DNA of 64,000 nt. Source: Polycyclovorans sp964425915 (GTDB lineage: Bacteria; Pseudomonadota; Gammaproteobacteria; Nevskiales; Nevskiaceae). Positions 55,769 to 62,965 of this stretch are shown here, one piece after another. The notes beneath the pieces were generated by a model. That model ran no database searches. It was given only the letters and a program-made list of their open reading frames with translations, and had not been told where the DNA came from. The translations under genes and the position numbers were made by a program. The stretch is from positions 434,001-498,000 of the forward strand of contig CAYROO010000002.1 of assembly GCA_964425915.1 (NCBI GenBank), read 5' to 3'. Positions within the stretch are counted from its first letter, which is position 1. Each line of letters begins with the position of its first letter.

Positions 55769-57562
55769 TCAGCAGCGATCCGACAAGGCGGCGCAGAAGT
55801 CGCTACCGGGGGCGACGGGGAGGCGCAGGCGTGAGGGGGTATCGCCGCCCAGGTGGACGGTGTTGAGGTTGGGGGAAGGCAGTGCGAAGGTTGGCGCCCC
55901 GACCAGATAGAGCCGCAGCCGATGTCCCGCGCGGAAGCGGTTGCCGATGGGCCAGAACTCAACGTGGTACTCGCGCACTTCGCCGGGCGCGGCGAAGGAT
56001 TTCGACGAGAAATCGTTGTAGGGCTGTATCAGCTCACCTTCCGCGTCATGGCGGGAACGGGCTTCGACCAGATTCGGGAAACTGGTGCGAAGCCGCCCCA
56101 AGCCCACTGCGTGGGCACTGCCATCGGGCCACACGTCGGCGATCACCGCATGGAGGTCGGCCTGCGGTAGCAGGCCCGAGACGAACACGCTCAGGGTGGC
56201 CGGCCCCAGCACGGTCACATCCGCCGCCAAGGGCGCTGTGGTGTAGGTCAGCCCCAGGGGCTCCATCAGGTTCATCTGCACCAGAAAGGGCAGCAGGTCG
56301 AACAGCGTTGACGCACCGGCGGAGGCGATGGTGGCGGTGGTGTTGGGGTCGCTGGCCGTCCCCAGTGAGGTCAGGGCGAGATAGCGCTGACGGTCGTTGA
56401 TGGCGGCCGGCTGCGGCGACAGGCTGGCGTTGTTGAGCGAGGCGGCGGCGCCGCCGCGGACCGGGTCAAGATGTAAGGTCTGCCAACGGGTGCCCGGCAG
56501 CGGCCAGTCGGTGCCGTCGAGCCGCAGCCAAGCGCCCTCCATCATCGAGGGATAGCTGCCGTCACTGAGTAGCAGTTGTACCGGGGGTTCGCGATCAATG
56601 CCGTTGTCGACGTCGCGCAGGAAGCGGTCGAACCAGCGTTGGTAGGTAGGGAACGGGCCCTCCGTCCCGGACGGGAAGCCATCGTGGGCGCCCAGCGCAC
56701 GAAGATGGACGGTTACGCCCTGGTCGCGCAGCATCTGGTAGCTCTCGAAGGGGCCGCGCGACTCGACGTCGTAGAAGCCGGTGTTGGCCAGTATCGGAAA
56801 GCGGTTGGGACCCGGACGCTGTACCCGTTCCAGCCAATAGTCGTTCTGTACGGGTTGGCCCAGCACGTCGATCGACATGCTGAGCAAGCCCAGGCCGGAT
56901 CGCAGCAGCGGGACCAGGCCGAAGTCCGCCATTAGCCGATTGGGCGTGCTGGCCAGCAGTGGCCCGCCGACACCCAGCCCCACCGCGACGGCGGGCACCA
57001 GGTTGGGCATGCCGCCGGGATAGAGCAGGTCACGGTAGAGATCGGCGGTGCCCGCCATCAGCGCGGCCGCTTCGACGCAGGCCAGCGGCAGGTGCAGGGC
57101 GTTATAGACCGCGATCGCGCTGGCCGAGAATCCGTACAGGCCGATCCGTCCGTTGCTCCAGGGCTGCTCGCAGGCCCAGGCGACGAACTCCGCCACATCC
57201 TGTTGGTCCCGTGGCCCCACCGCGCTCCAGCTGCCGGTGCTGTTGCCGGTGCCACGGGCATGGACGAATACATGGTGATAATCCGGGCCGAAGTCGGGTA
57301 CGTCCGAGCCCATCCCGTAAGGGCTGAACTCCACGATGACCGGTTTGGGCCGTGGTGCGCCGACACGACGCAGTTGGGCGAACAGGGTCGCGCCATCGTT
57401 GGTCTGGAAGCGCAGGGCTTCGCGGCTGATCGCGGTGTCCAATGGCGCGCCGTCGGGGGCGTCCAGCGGCGAACCGCTGCAGCCTGCCAGCAGGGTCAGC
57501 AGCGCCAGCGACCAGATGGCGGTACGTGTCGGGCAGCGGGGCAAGCGGTTACAGGCGGTCAT
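55769..57562 (-). CDS. CocE/NonD-family lipoprotein hydrolase
   Basis: A 597-residue lipoprotein (LALLTLLAGCSG lipobox) with an X-Pro dipeptidyl-peptidase (S15)/CocE-like alpha/beta hydrolase domain, followed by a jelly-roll C-terminal domain (about 400-580; ends with FRAGHRLRLYLVGAP). The nucleophile Ser is in GLYGFSASAI (about 145-154) and a His lies in LGAHDGFPSG. It likely hydrolyses an ester or amide at the cell surface. First gene of the minus-strand operon, preceded by a TetR-type operator. Confidence 0.88.
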   Translation of the reverse strand: MTACNRLPRCPTRTAIWSLALLTLLAGCSGSPLDAPDGAPLDTAISREALRFQTNDGATLFAQLRRVGAPRPKPVIVEFSPYGMGSDVPDFGPDYHHVFVHARGTGNSTGSWSAVGPRDQQDVAEFVAWACEQPWSNGRIGLYGFSASAIAVYNALHLPLACVEAAALMAGTADLYRDLLYPGGMPNLVPAVAVGLGVGGPLLASTPNRLMADFGLVPLLRSGLGLLSMSIDVLGQPVQNDYWLERVQRPGPNRFPILANTGFYDVESRGPFESYQMLRDQGVTVHLRALGAHDGFPSGTEGPFPTYQRWFDRFLRDVDNGIDREPPVQLLLSDGSYPSMMEGAWLRLDGTDWPLPGTRWQTLHLDPVRGGAAASLNNASLSPQPAAINDRQRYLALTSLGTASDPNTTATIASAGASTLFDLLPFLVQMNLMEPLGLTYTTAPLAADVTVLGPATLSVFVSGLLPQADLHAVIADVWPDGSAHAVGLGRLRTSFPNLVEARSRHDAEGELIQPYNDFSSKSFAAPGEVREYHVEFWPIGNRFRAGHRLRLYLVGAPTFALPSPNLNTVHLGGDTPSRLRLPVAPGSDFCAALSDRC

Positions 57563-57596
57563 GCTCCAGGTCTCAGGCTGTTATTCTTTAACAAAC

Positions 57597-57610
57597 AGAC
57601 CAGTCGGTCT
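57597..57610. promoter_or_regulatory. TetR-type operator between CocE operon and TetR gene
   Basis: AGACCAGTCGGTCT has symmetric arms AGACC/GGTCT around AGTC and sits in the AT-rich divergent gap, the pattern of AcrR/TetR-type operators (ACAGACCAGTCGGTC). It lies 35 bases from the CocE start and 71 from the first TetR start. It would let the TetR protein repress both promoters. Confidence 0.6.
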
Positions 57611-57680
57611 TTATCTAAAATGCCGTGACCGACGCCCCGCTGTCAAACCCGGCTGCCGCAGCGATGAAAGCGAAACCGCT

Positions 57681-58334
57681 ATGCTGGCCACTGCCGATGG
57701 AAACCCGATGACCGTCTCTTCGTCCAAACCGCGTGCGCGCCGTCCAAGCCAGGCCGAACGGCGCGACGCAACCCGTGGCCGCATCCTCGATGCCACCTTG
57801 TATTGCCTTGCCCACCACGGGTATGCCGGCACCAGCCTCAGCCAGGTCACCGCGCGGGCCAAGGTGTCGCGGGGCGCCTGGGCACACCATTTCGCCTCGA
57901 TGGAGGCGCTGTTGCTGGCAGCCGCCGAGCATTTGATGAATCAGGTCTATGCGCGCCTTGCCAGCGTGCTCAGCACCGTGGTCTCGGGTGGCAATGACCT
58001 GCGTGCCCTGGTGGATGCGGTGTGGCGGGAGTTCTTCGCCAGCGAGGTCAATGAGGTCTATCTGGAGTTACTCATCGCCAGTCGTCGCAATCCGGCGCTG
58101 GCAGAGCGCCTCCGGGTGTTGGCGCTGCAGCTGGAAGCCAACATCACCCAGGTCGCAACGCAGCTGTTTGAGCCCCAATCGGAGGCGGTGCATGAGGTCA
58201 CCACGATGATGCACCTCAACCGCTGGATGTTGCGCGGTCTCGCCCTTGATGCCCCGCTGATGCCGGAAGGCACGGTTGACGAAGCCTTGCAAGCCTGGAG
58301 TGCGCTGGTGTCGACACAGATGCGACGCCGCTGA
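57681..58334 (+). CDS. TetR family transcriptional regulator
   Basis: A TetR regulator of 217 residues from the ATG at 57681, or 208 from 57708. The helix-turn-helix is RILDATLYCLAHHGYAGTS, LSQVTARAKVSRGAWAHHF and ASMEALLLAAAEHL. The C-terminal region (about 90-210) resembles the ligand domain of TetR_C-type regulators. The longer open frame from 57336 is antisense to the CocE gene and not coding. Divergent from the CocE operon with a palindrome between, so it is the probable repressor of that operon. Confidence 0.88.
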   Translation: MLATADGNPMTVSSSKPRARRPSQAERRDATRGRILDATLYCLAHHGYAGTSLSQVTARAKVSRGAWAHHFASMEALLLAAAEHLMNQVYARLASVLSTVVSGGNDLRALVDAVWREFFASEVNEVYLELLIASRRNPALAERLRVLALQLEANITQVATQLFEPQSEAVHEVTTMMHLNRWMLRGLALDAPLMPEGTVDEALQAWSALVSTQMRRR

Positions 58335-58576
58335 TGGCCATCAGCCACTCGACGCGGCACCACCCAGTGTGAGCACCCGGTCGTCAGCGCTGGCGTTGGG
58401 GTGATTGGCTACAGACGGATCGGCCAGAAGCGCGCATGCTGGTCACTCGCCGAGTCGGCGCGTCTCCCACGGTTGTCCATGTCCCCCCTCCAAGTTGTTG
58501 TATTCGTAGCCGATGCGGCCGCGGGCCGGCGTTGCCGGATCGGCCGGCGCTGTGGCGTCTTGCGCGGTTGCTGCGC

Positions 58577-59341
58577 ATGAGGCCGGGATTGCTGCACAAG
58601 GATGAGCCGCCTGCGGTGACGGTGACGCGGCCGCATGGCGCTTCCGCGGTGCTGTTGGCCTGTGACCATGCCAGCCCGCGGCTGCCGCGATCGCTCGGCA
58701 ACCTGGGGCTGACCGAAACCCAACTGACCAGCCACATTGCCTGGGACATCGGCGCGGCTGGTGTTGCACGGCGGCTTTCCGAACGCTTGGATGCGACGCT
58801 GGTGGAACAGGCGTATTCACGGTTGGTCATCGACTGCAACCGACAGCCGTCCGCCAATGACGCGATACCGACGGTCAGTGAATGGGGGGATATCCTCGCC
58901 AATCGCGACTTGCCGCCGGCCGATATTGCGGCCCGTCGGGAGGCGGTTTTTCAGCCCTACCATGATCAGCTTTCGGCGCTGATCGCACAGCGTGTCCGGC
59001 AGCCCACCATCTTGGTGTCGCTGCACAGTTTCACGCCCCGATTTCGCGGCGAGCAACGCCCCTGGGACATTGGCTTGATGGCGCTTCAGGACCGGCGTTT
59101 GGCGGATGTATTGCTGTCTTTGCTCAGGCGGGATGAACGGCTCAAAGTGGGCGACAACGAGCCCTATGGACTGGCCACCGAGATCGATTACACCCTACCT
59201 TTCCACGCCATGTCGGTTGGCCTGGTCCATGTCGGCATCGAGATTCGCCAGGACCTGATAGCCGACGAGGTGGGGCAGAAGACCTGGGCGGGGCGCCTGG
59301 CCAGCTTGTTCAATCAGGCCATTCCCCTGGTGTCTCGGTGA
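58577..59341 (+). CDS. N-formylglutamate amidohydrolase family protein
   Basis: A 254-residue protein of the FGase family (PF05013). Seen: LLACDHASPRLPRSLG (metal-binding HAS region), HIAWDIGA, YSRLVIDCNR, SLHSFTPRF and LVHVGIEIRQDLI. ATG at 58577 has no strong ribosome site; the frame opens at 58436 without support. The family hydrolyses N-formyl-L-glutamate in histidine breakdown, but members outside hut clusters, as here, may act on other formyl or amide substrates. It is coupled with the transglutaminase-like gene (TGATG overlap). Confidence 0.9.
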   Translation: MRPGLLHKDEPPAVTVTRPHGASAVLLACDHASPRLPRSLGNLGLTETQLTSHIAWDIGAAGVARRLSERLDATLVEQAYSRLVIDCNRQPSANDAIPTVSEWGDILANRDLPPADIAARREAVFQPYHDQLSALIAQRVRQPTILVSLHSFTPRFRGEQRPWDIGLMALQDRRLADVLLSLLRRDERLKVGDNEPYGLATEIDYTLPFHAMSVGLVHVGIEIRQDLIADEVGQKTWAGRLASLFNQAIPLVSR

Positions 59342-60168
59342 TGGCGCCGGATACGCGACCGATGCGGATCCGAGTCGGGTTCGAGCTGGCCTATGAACTG
59401 CCCAAGCCAACGCCGTTCATCCTCACTCTGGGGGTGCACCAGAGCCGCGCTGCTGACATCGTCACCGATGGACCACTGGTGACCACGCCATCGGTGCCAT
59501 ACCAGGCGTACCGCGATAGCTACGGCAATGACTGCATTCGGCTGGTGGCGCCAGCAGGCCGGATTGTCATGACAGCGAATTCGGTGGTGCGCGACAGTGG
59601 GCAGCACGAACCGGTGGTGGTGACAGCCGGCCAGCACCCGGTTGAGACCCTTCCGGCGGAGACGCTGCTGTTCCTGCTGGGCAGTCGCTACTGCGAAACC
59701 GAGCAGCTATCGGACATGGCCTGGGCCCGCTTCTCGGGCACCGCGCCGGGGTGGCCGCGGGTGCAGGCCATTTGCGATTTCGTTCACTCCCATCTGGTAT
59801 TCGGATACGCCCACGCACGGCCCAGCAAGACCGCCCTTCAGGCCTTCGAGGAGGGCACTGGCGTCTGTCGCGACTATGCCCATCTCGCGGTCGCCCTATG
59901 CCGCTGCATGAATATTCCGGCGCGCTACTGCACCGGTTACCTCGGCGACATCGGCATGCCGCCGCCGTACGGCCCGATGGACTTCGCCGGCTGGTTCGAG
60001 GCGTACCTGGGGGGACAGTGGTACACGTTTGATGCGCGCAACAACGAGCCGAGGATCGGACGGGTGCTGATCGCGCGAGGCCGCGATGCGGCGGATGTCG
60101 CGATCAGTACCGCTTTTGGCCAGAACACGCTGTCTGGGTTCAAGGTCTGGACCGACCAGGTGCACTGA
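59341..60168 (+). CDS. Transglutaminase-like family protein
   Basis: A 275-residue protein with an N-terminal beta domain (about 1-95) and a transglutaminase-like domain. The catalytic Cys is in EGTGVCRDYAHLAVALCR (about 174-191), and the block MDFAGWFEAYLGGQWYTFDAR (split at GW) ends the fold, with IGRVLIARGRDAADVAIS after it. ATG at 59341 shares bases with the upstream stop. Proteins of this type often lie next to circularly permuted ATP-grasp genes, but none is seen here. Function unknown; a peptidase or amidase role is possible. Confidence 0.88.
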   Translation: MAPDTRPMRIRVGFELAYELPKPTPFILTLGVHQSRAADIVTDGPLVTTPSVPYQAYRDSYGNDCIRLVAPAGRIVMTANSVVRDSGQHEPVVVTAGQHPVETLPAETLLFLLGSRYCETEQLSDMAWARFSGTAPGWPRVQAICDFVHSHLVFGYAHARPSKTALQAFEEGTGVCRDYAHLAVALCRCMNIPARYCTGYLGDIGMPPPYGPMDFAGWFEAYLGGQWYTFDARNNEPRIGRVLIARGRDAADVAISTAFGQNTLSGFKVWTDQVH

Positions 60169-60186
60169 CTGCCTGGCGTACTCGGC

Positions 60187-61047
60187 TCAGTCGTCGGCCG
60201 CTTCTGCGGCCAGGCGCCCACGCTCGCGTGCCTCGGCCTCGCGCCGCGCCTCCTCAATCTGGTCGAGCACGGCGTCAACGTCCGCCACCCGGTCCTCATG
60301 CTCGAACTGCCCGGTCAGCAGGGTCTCAGGGGTCAGCGAACTGGCCTGATAGTGCGCCCAGATTTCCGGGGCGTACTCGGTGTCCGCCAATTCGGGGGCA
60401 AAGCGCGCGAACACCGCTCGCATGTTGTTGATATCGCGTTCCAGCATGCGGAAGGCGTTGTTGTTGCCGGCAGCATCCACAGCCTGCGGCAAGTCAATGA
60501 TCACCGGGCCGTCGGCATCGACCAGCACGTTGTATTCGGACAGATCGCCATGGATGAGGCCGGCACAGAGCATTCGCACAATCTGATCGATCATGAAGCG
60601 AAAGTGGCTACGCGCCTGATCAGAGGTCATGTCGACAGCATGCAGCTGCGGTGCGGCATGGCCGTCAGCGTCGACCACCAGTTCCATCAGCAGCACGCCG
60701 TCATAGACGCCCTGAGGCTGTGGTACCCGAACACCGGCCGCCGCCAATCGATAGAGCGCGTCGACTTCGGCGTTCTTCCATTCGGCCTCTTGCACCTTCC
60801 GGCCGTGGCGACCGCGGCGGTTCATGGCGCGGGCATCGCGACTGCCGCGCGTCTTCCGGCCTTCCTGATACTCGGCGAGCCGATGAAAGCCGCGATGCTC
60901 GGCCTCCTTGTAGACCTTGGCGCAGCGGGTGCGGCCACCGCTGGTGACGATGAAGACCGAGGCCTCCTTGCCGCTCTTGAGCTGGCGCAGCACCGCATCG
61001 ACGATGCCCTCGTCGACCAGTGACTGCAGGCCCTTGGGAGTACGCAT
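60187..61047 (-). CDS. RIO-type serine protein kinase
   Basis: A 286-residue RIO kinase. Seen: SGKEASVFIVTSG (nucleotide loop), CAKVYKEAE (ATP Lys), LIHGDLSEYNVLVD (catalytic loop, Asp) and VIIDLPQAVD (metal Asp). The N-terminal basic stretch (RKTRGSRDARAMNRRGRHGRKV) is typical of bacterial RIO1-like kinases. Start ATG 61047. The gene follows two very small basic protein genes on the same strand, 11 bases from the nearer, and could act with them in ribosome or stress biology (inference). Confidence 0.93.
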   Translation of the reverse strand: MRTPKGLQSLVDEGIVDAVLRQLKSGKEASVFIVTSGGRTRCAKVYKEAEHRGFHRLAEYQEGRKTRGSRDARAMNRRGRHGRKVQEAEWKNAEVDALYRLAAAGVRVPQPQGVYDGVLLMELVVDADGHAAPQLHAVDMTSDQARSHFRFMIDQIVRMLCAGLIHGDLSEYNVLVDADGPVIIDLPQAVDAAGNNNAFRMLERDINNMRAVFARFAPELADTEYAPEIWAHYQASSLTPETLLTGQFEHEDRVADVDAVLDQIEEARREAEARERGRLAAEAADD

Positions 61048-61058
61048 CCGCTGGCGCC

Positions 61059-61160
61059 CTACTTCTTGCGGGCCTTCTCGGCCTTGGCGGCGCGCTTCTC
61101 CAGCAGGCTCAGCGCGGGCTTTTTCTTGGGTTCCTTCTTGCGATCCATCCCCTTGCTCAT
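61059..61160 (-). CDS. Very small Lys-rich protein upstream of RIO kinase
   Basis: A 33-residue open frame: starts MSKGMDRKKEPKKKPALS and ends KAEKARKK. Lys/Arg make up over a third of the residues, with a helical LLEKRAAKAEK end. It begins inside the stop of the gene before it (ATGA overlap) and ends 11 bases before the RIO kinase start, so it is likely translated. It resembles tiny conserved proteins found by RIO kinases in related bacteria; no function is known. Confidence 0.7.
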   Translation of the reverse strand: MSKGMDRKKEPKKKPALSLLEKRAAKAEKARKK

Positions 61161-61294
61161 GGCTGCGATACCGGATCCGCCGGTGTGTCGGTGCCGTCGC
61201 CCTTCGCCAGCTTTTTCTGGCGTTTCTCTTCTTGCTTCTTGCTTTTCTTCAGCTCGCGTTGTCGCTTTTCGAAGTTGTAGTTGGGCTTGGCCAT
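61157..61294 (-). CDS. Small basic protein (MAKPNYNFEKRQ type)
   Basis: A 45-residue frame: starts MAKPNYNFEKRQRELKKSKK and continues QEEKRQKKLAKG with an acidic-neutral tail. The MAKPNYxFEKRQxEL start is a conserved small-protein family in Proteobacteria that I recognise without a known function. It is translationally coupled to the 33-residue gene. Lys-rich, helical and likely RNA- or ribosome-associated (inference from composition). Confidence 0.78.
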   Translation of the reverse strand: MAKPNYNFEKRQRELKKSKKQEEKRQKKLAKGDGTDTPADPVSQP

Positions 61295-61430
61295 GAGGTT
61301 TCCGGAAGGCAGGGCGCCCCAGTGTAGAGGGTTTCGGCTGCGGACCTTGGTCGATCTACCCCACGCGGGTTAGGCGGGTGCCGCCCTGCGCTCGCACACT
61401 GCAGCGCATCGATATGGGGAGGAGAACCCA

Positions 61431-62186
61431 ATGGCGGGGCTTGAAGGCAAGGTGGCATTGGTCACCGGCGCGGGACAGGGCGTGGGGCAGGGCATTGCCT
61501 TGGCCCTGGCATCGGAAGGGGTGGCAGTTGCGGTGACCGGGCGCACCCTGTCGAAGCTGGAGGCCACGGTGTCGATGATCGGCGAACGTGGCGGTAAGGC
61601 GCTGGCAGTGGCCTGTGACGTCAAGTCGGCAGCCGACCTGCAGGCCTGTGTCGATACCGTTGTTGGCAAGCTCGGCGGGTTGAACATCCTGGTCAACAAC
61701 GCCCAGGAAGTGCCGCTCGGCACACTGGAGCAGGTCAGCGAAGCGGCTTTTGCCGCCGGCTGGGAATCGGGCCCGCTGGCCACGTTTCGGCTGATGAAGC
61801 TGTGTTATCCGCACCTCAAGGGTGATGGCAACATCATCAACCTCGGCTCACCGGCGTCCAAGCGCTGGGATATGAGTGGCTACGGTGCCTACGGTGCGGT
61901 CAAGGAAGCGATCCGCCAGCTCACCCGTGCCGCAGCCTGTGAGTGGGCCCAGGACGGCATCCGGACCAATTGCATCCTGCCGCTCGCCAGCTCCCCGGCG
62001 ATGGCTTGGTGGACGCGCGAGCGCCCCGAAGAAGCGGCGGCCTTCATCGCCACCGTGCCGCAGCAGCGGGTGGGCGATTGCGAGCAGGATATCGGCCGTC
62101 TGGTGGTGGCGCTGTGTGGCGAGGATTGTCGTTACATCAACGGCCAGAGCATTGCCGCCGACGGCGGCCAGGCCTTCCTCGGCTGA
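61431..62186 (+). CDS. SDR family oxidoreductase
   Basis: A 251-residue SDR: TGAGQGVGQGI loop, NNAQE in place of NNAG, LGSPAS Ser and YGAVK active site. The C-terminal GQSIAADGGQAFLG is typical. GGGGAGGAG lies before the ATG. First of an operon with an enoyl-CoA hydratase (gap 5 bases) and an OYE. May oxidise a hydroxyacyl or hydroxysteroid. Confidence 0.9.
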   Translation: MAGLEGKVALVTGAGQGVGQGIALALASEGVAVAVTGRTLSKLEATVSMIGERGGKALAVACDVKSAADLQACVDTVVGKLGGLNILVNNAQEVPLGTLEQVSEAAFAAGWESGPLATFRLMKLCYPHLKGDGNIINLGSPASKRWDMSGYGAYGAVKEAIRQLTRAAACEWAQDGIRTNCILPLASSPAMAWWTRERPEEAAAFIATVPQQRVGDCEQDIGRLVVALCGEDCRYINGQSIAADGGQAFLG

Positions 62187-62191
62187 GTCTG

Positions 62192-62965
62192 ATGAGCCTG
62201 CGCATCGAGTCGCTCGACGACGGCATCACTCAGGTATGGCTGGGCCCGGCCGGCGGCGCGCCGGCCATCGATCTGGCGATGGCCGAAGCCTTGCGCGATG
62301 CGGTGCGCGCGCTGGCCCAGGACCGGGATAGCCGAGTCGTACTGCTGGCCTCGGAGGGCAAGCTGTTCTGTGCCGGTGGTGATATCCGTGCCATGCACGA
62401 GGCGGGTGGCTCCAGCGAGCGCACCGCGCTGCTGTCCGCCATCATCGACGCCGTGCACGAGGCGGTGCGCGGGCTGCGGGCGTTACCGCAACCGGTCATC
62501 ACGCTGGTCAACGGGGCTGCTGCCGGCGCCGGCTTTTCGCTGGCGCTGAGCGGCGACGTGGTATTCGCCGCCGACAACAGCCGTTTCGTGCCGGGCTATC
62601 CGGCGCTCGGGACCACCTCGGACGGCGGTCTCAGCCATTTTCTGATGCAGCGTGTGGGACGCCAGCGGGCCTTCGACATTCTGCTGGCCCGTGATCACCT
62701 ACCGGCTGCGGAAGCACAGGCCCTGGGCCTGGTATTCGAAGTGGTGGCAGCGCCGGATCTGATGGCCGCAGGGCGGGCCTATGCCGCGCAGCTGGCGCGG
62801 CACCCGTTGCAGGTATTGCAGGGATTCAAGCGCCTGTTGAACGGTGCCGAAGTGGCGGCCCTGCAGGCGCAACTCGACGCCGAACGGGCGCAGTTTCTGG
62901 ACAATGCCGGCACGCCACTGTTCGCCCATCGCCTAGCAGCCTTCCTGCAGCGGGGCCGCGCGTGA
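62192..62965 (+). CDS. Enoyl-CoA hydratase/isomerase family protein
   Basis: A 257-residue crotonase. Seen: the oxyanion-hole segments EGKLFCAGGDIRAMHE (about 55-70) and NGAAAGAGFSLALSGDVVFA, and FVPGYPALGTTSDGGLSHFL. The first catalytic Glu position (Glu144 in rat hydratase) is not obvious; Gly/Thr residues occur there, so it may be an isomerase or another crotonase reaction. ATG at 62192; the frame opens further upstream, antisense to nothing but inside the SDR. It overlaps the OYE by 4 bases. Confidence 0.9.
   Translation: MSLRIESLDDGITQVWLGPAGGAPAIDLAMAEALRDAVRALAQDRDSRVVLLASEGKLFCAGGDIRAMHEAGGSSERTALLSAIIDAVHEAVRGLRALPQPVITLVNGAAAGAGFSLALSGDVVFAADNSRFVPGYPALGTTSDGGLSHFLMQRVGRQRAFDILLARDHLPAAEAQALGLVFEVVAAPDLMAAGRAYAAQLARHPLQVLQGFKRLLNGAEVAALQAQLDAERAQFLDNAGTPLFAHRLAAFLQRGRA

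Noticed and set aside
59985..60040. Loss of the catalytic His in the transglutaminase-like protein
   Set aside because: The place where classical transglutaminases have HAW reads AGW, but as I recall this subfamily commonly has SAW or AGW there, so it is probably not a loss.
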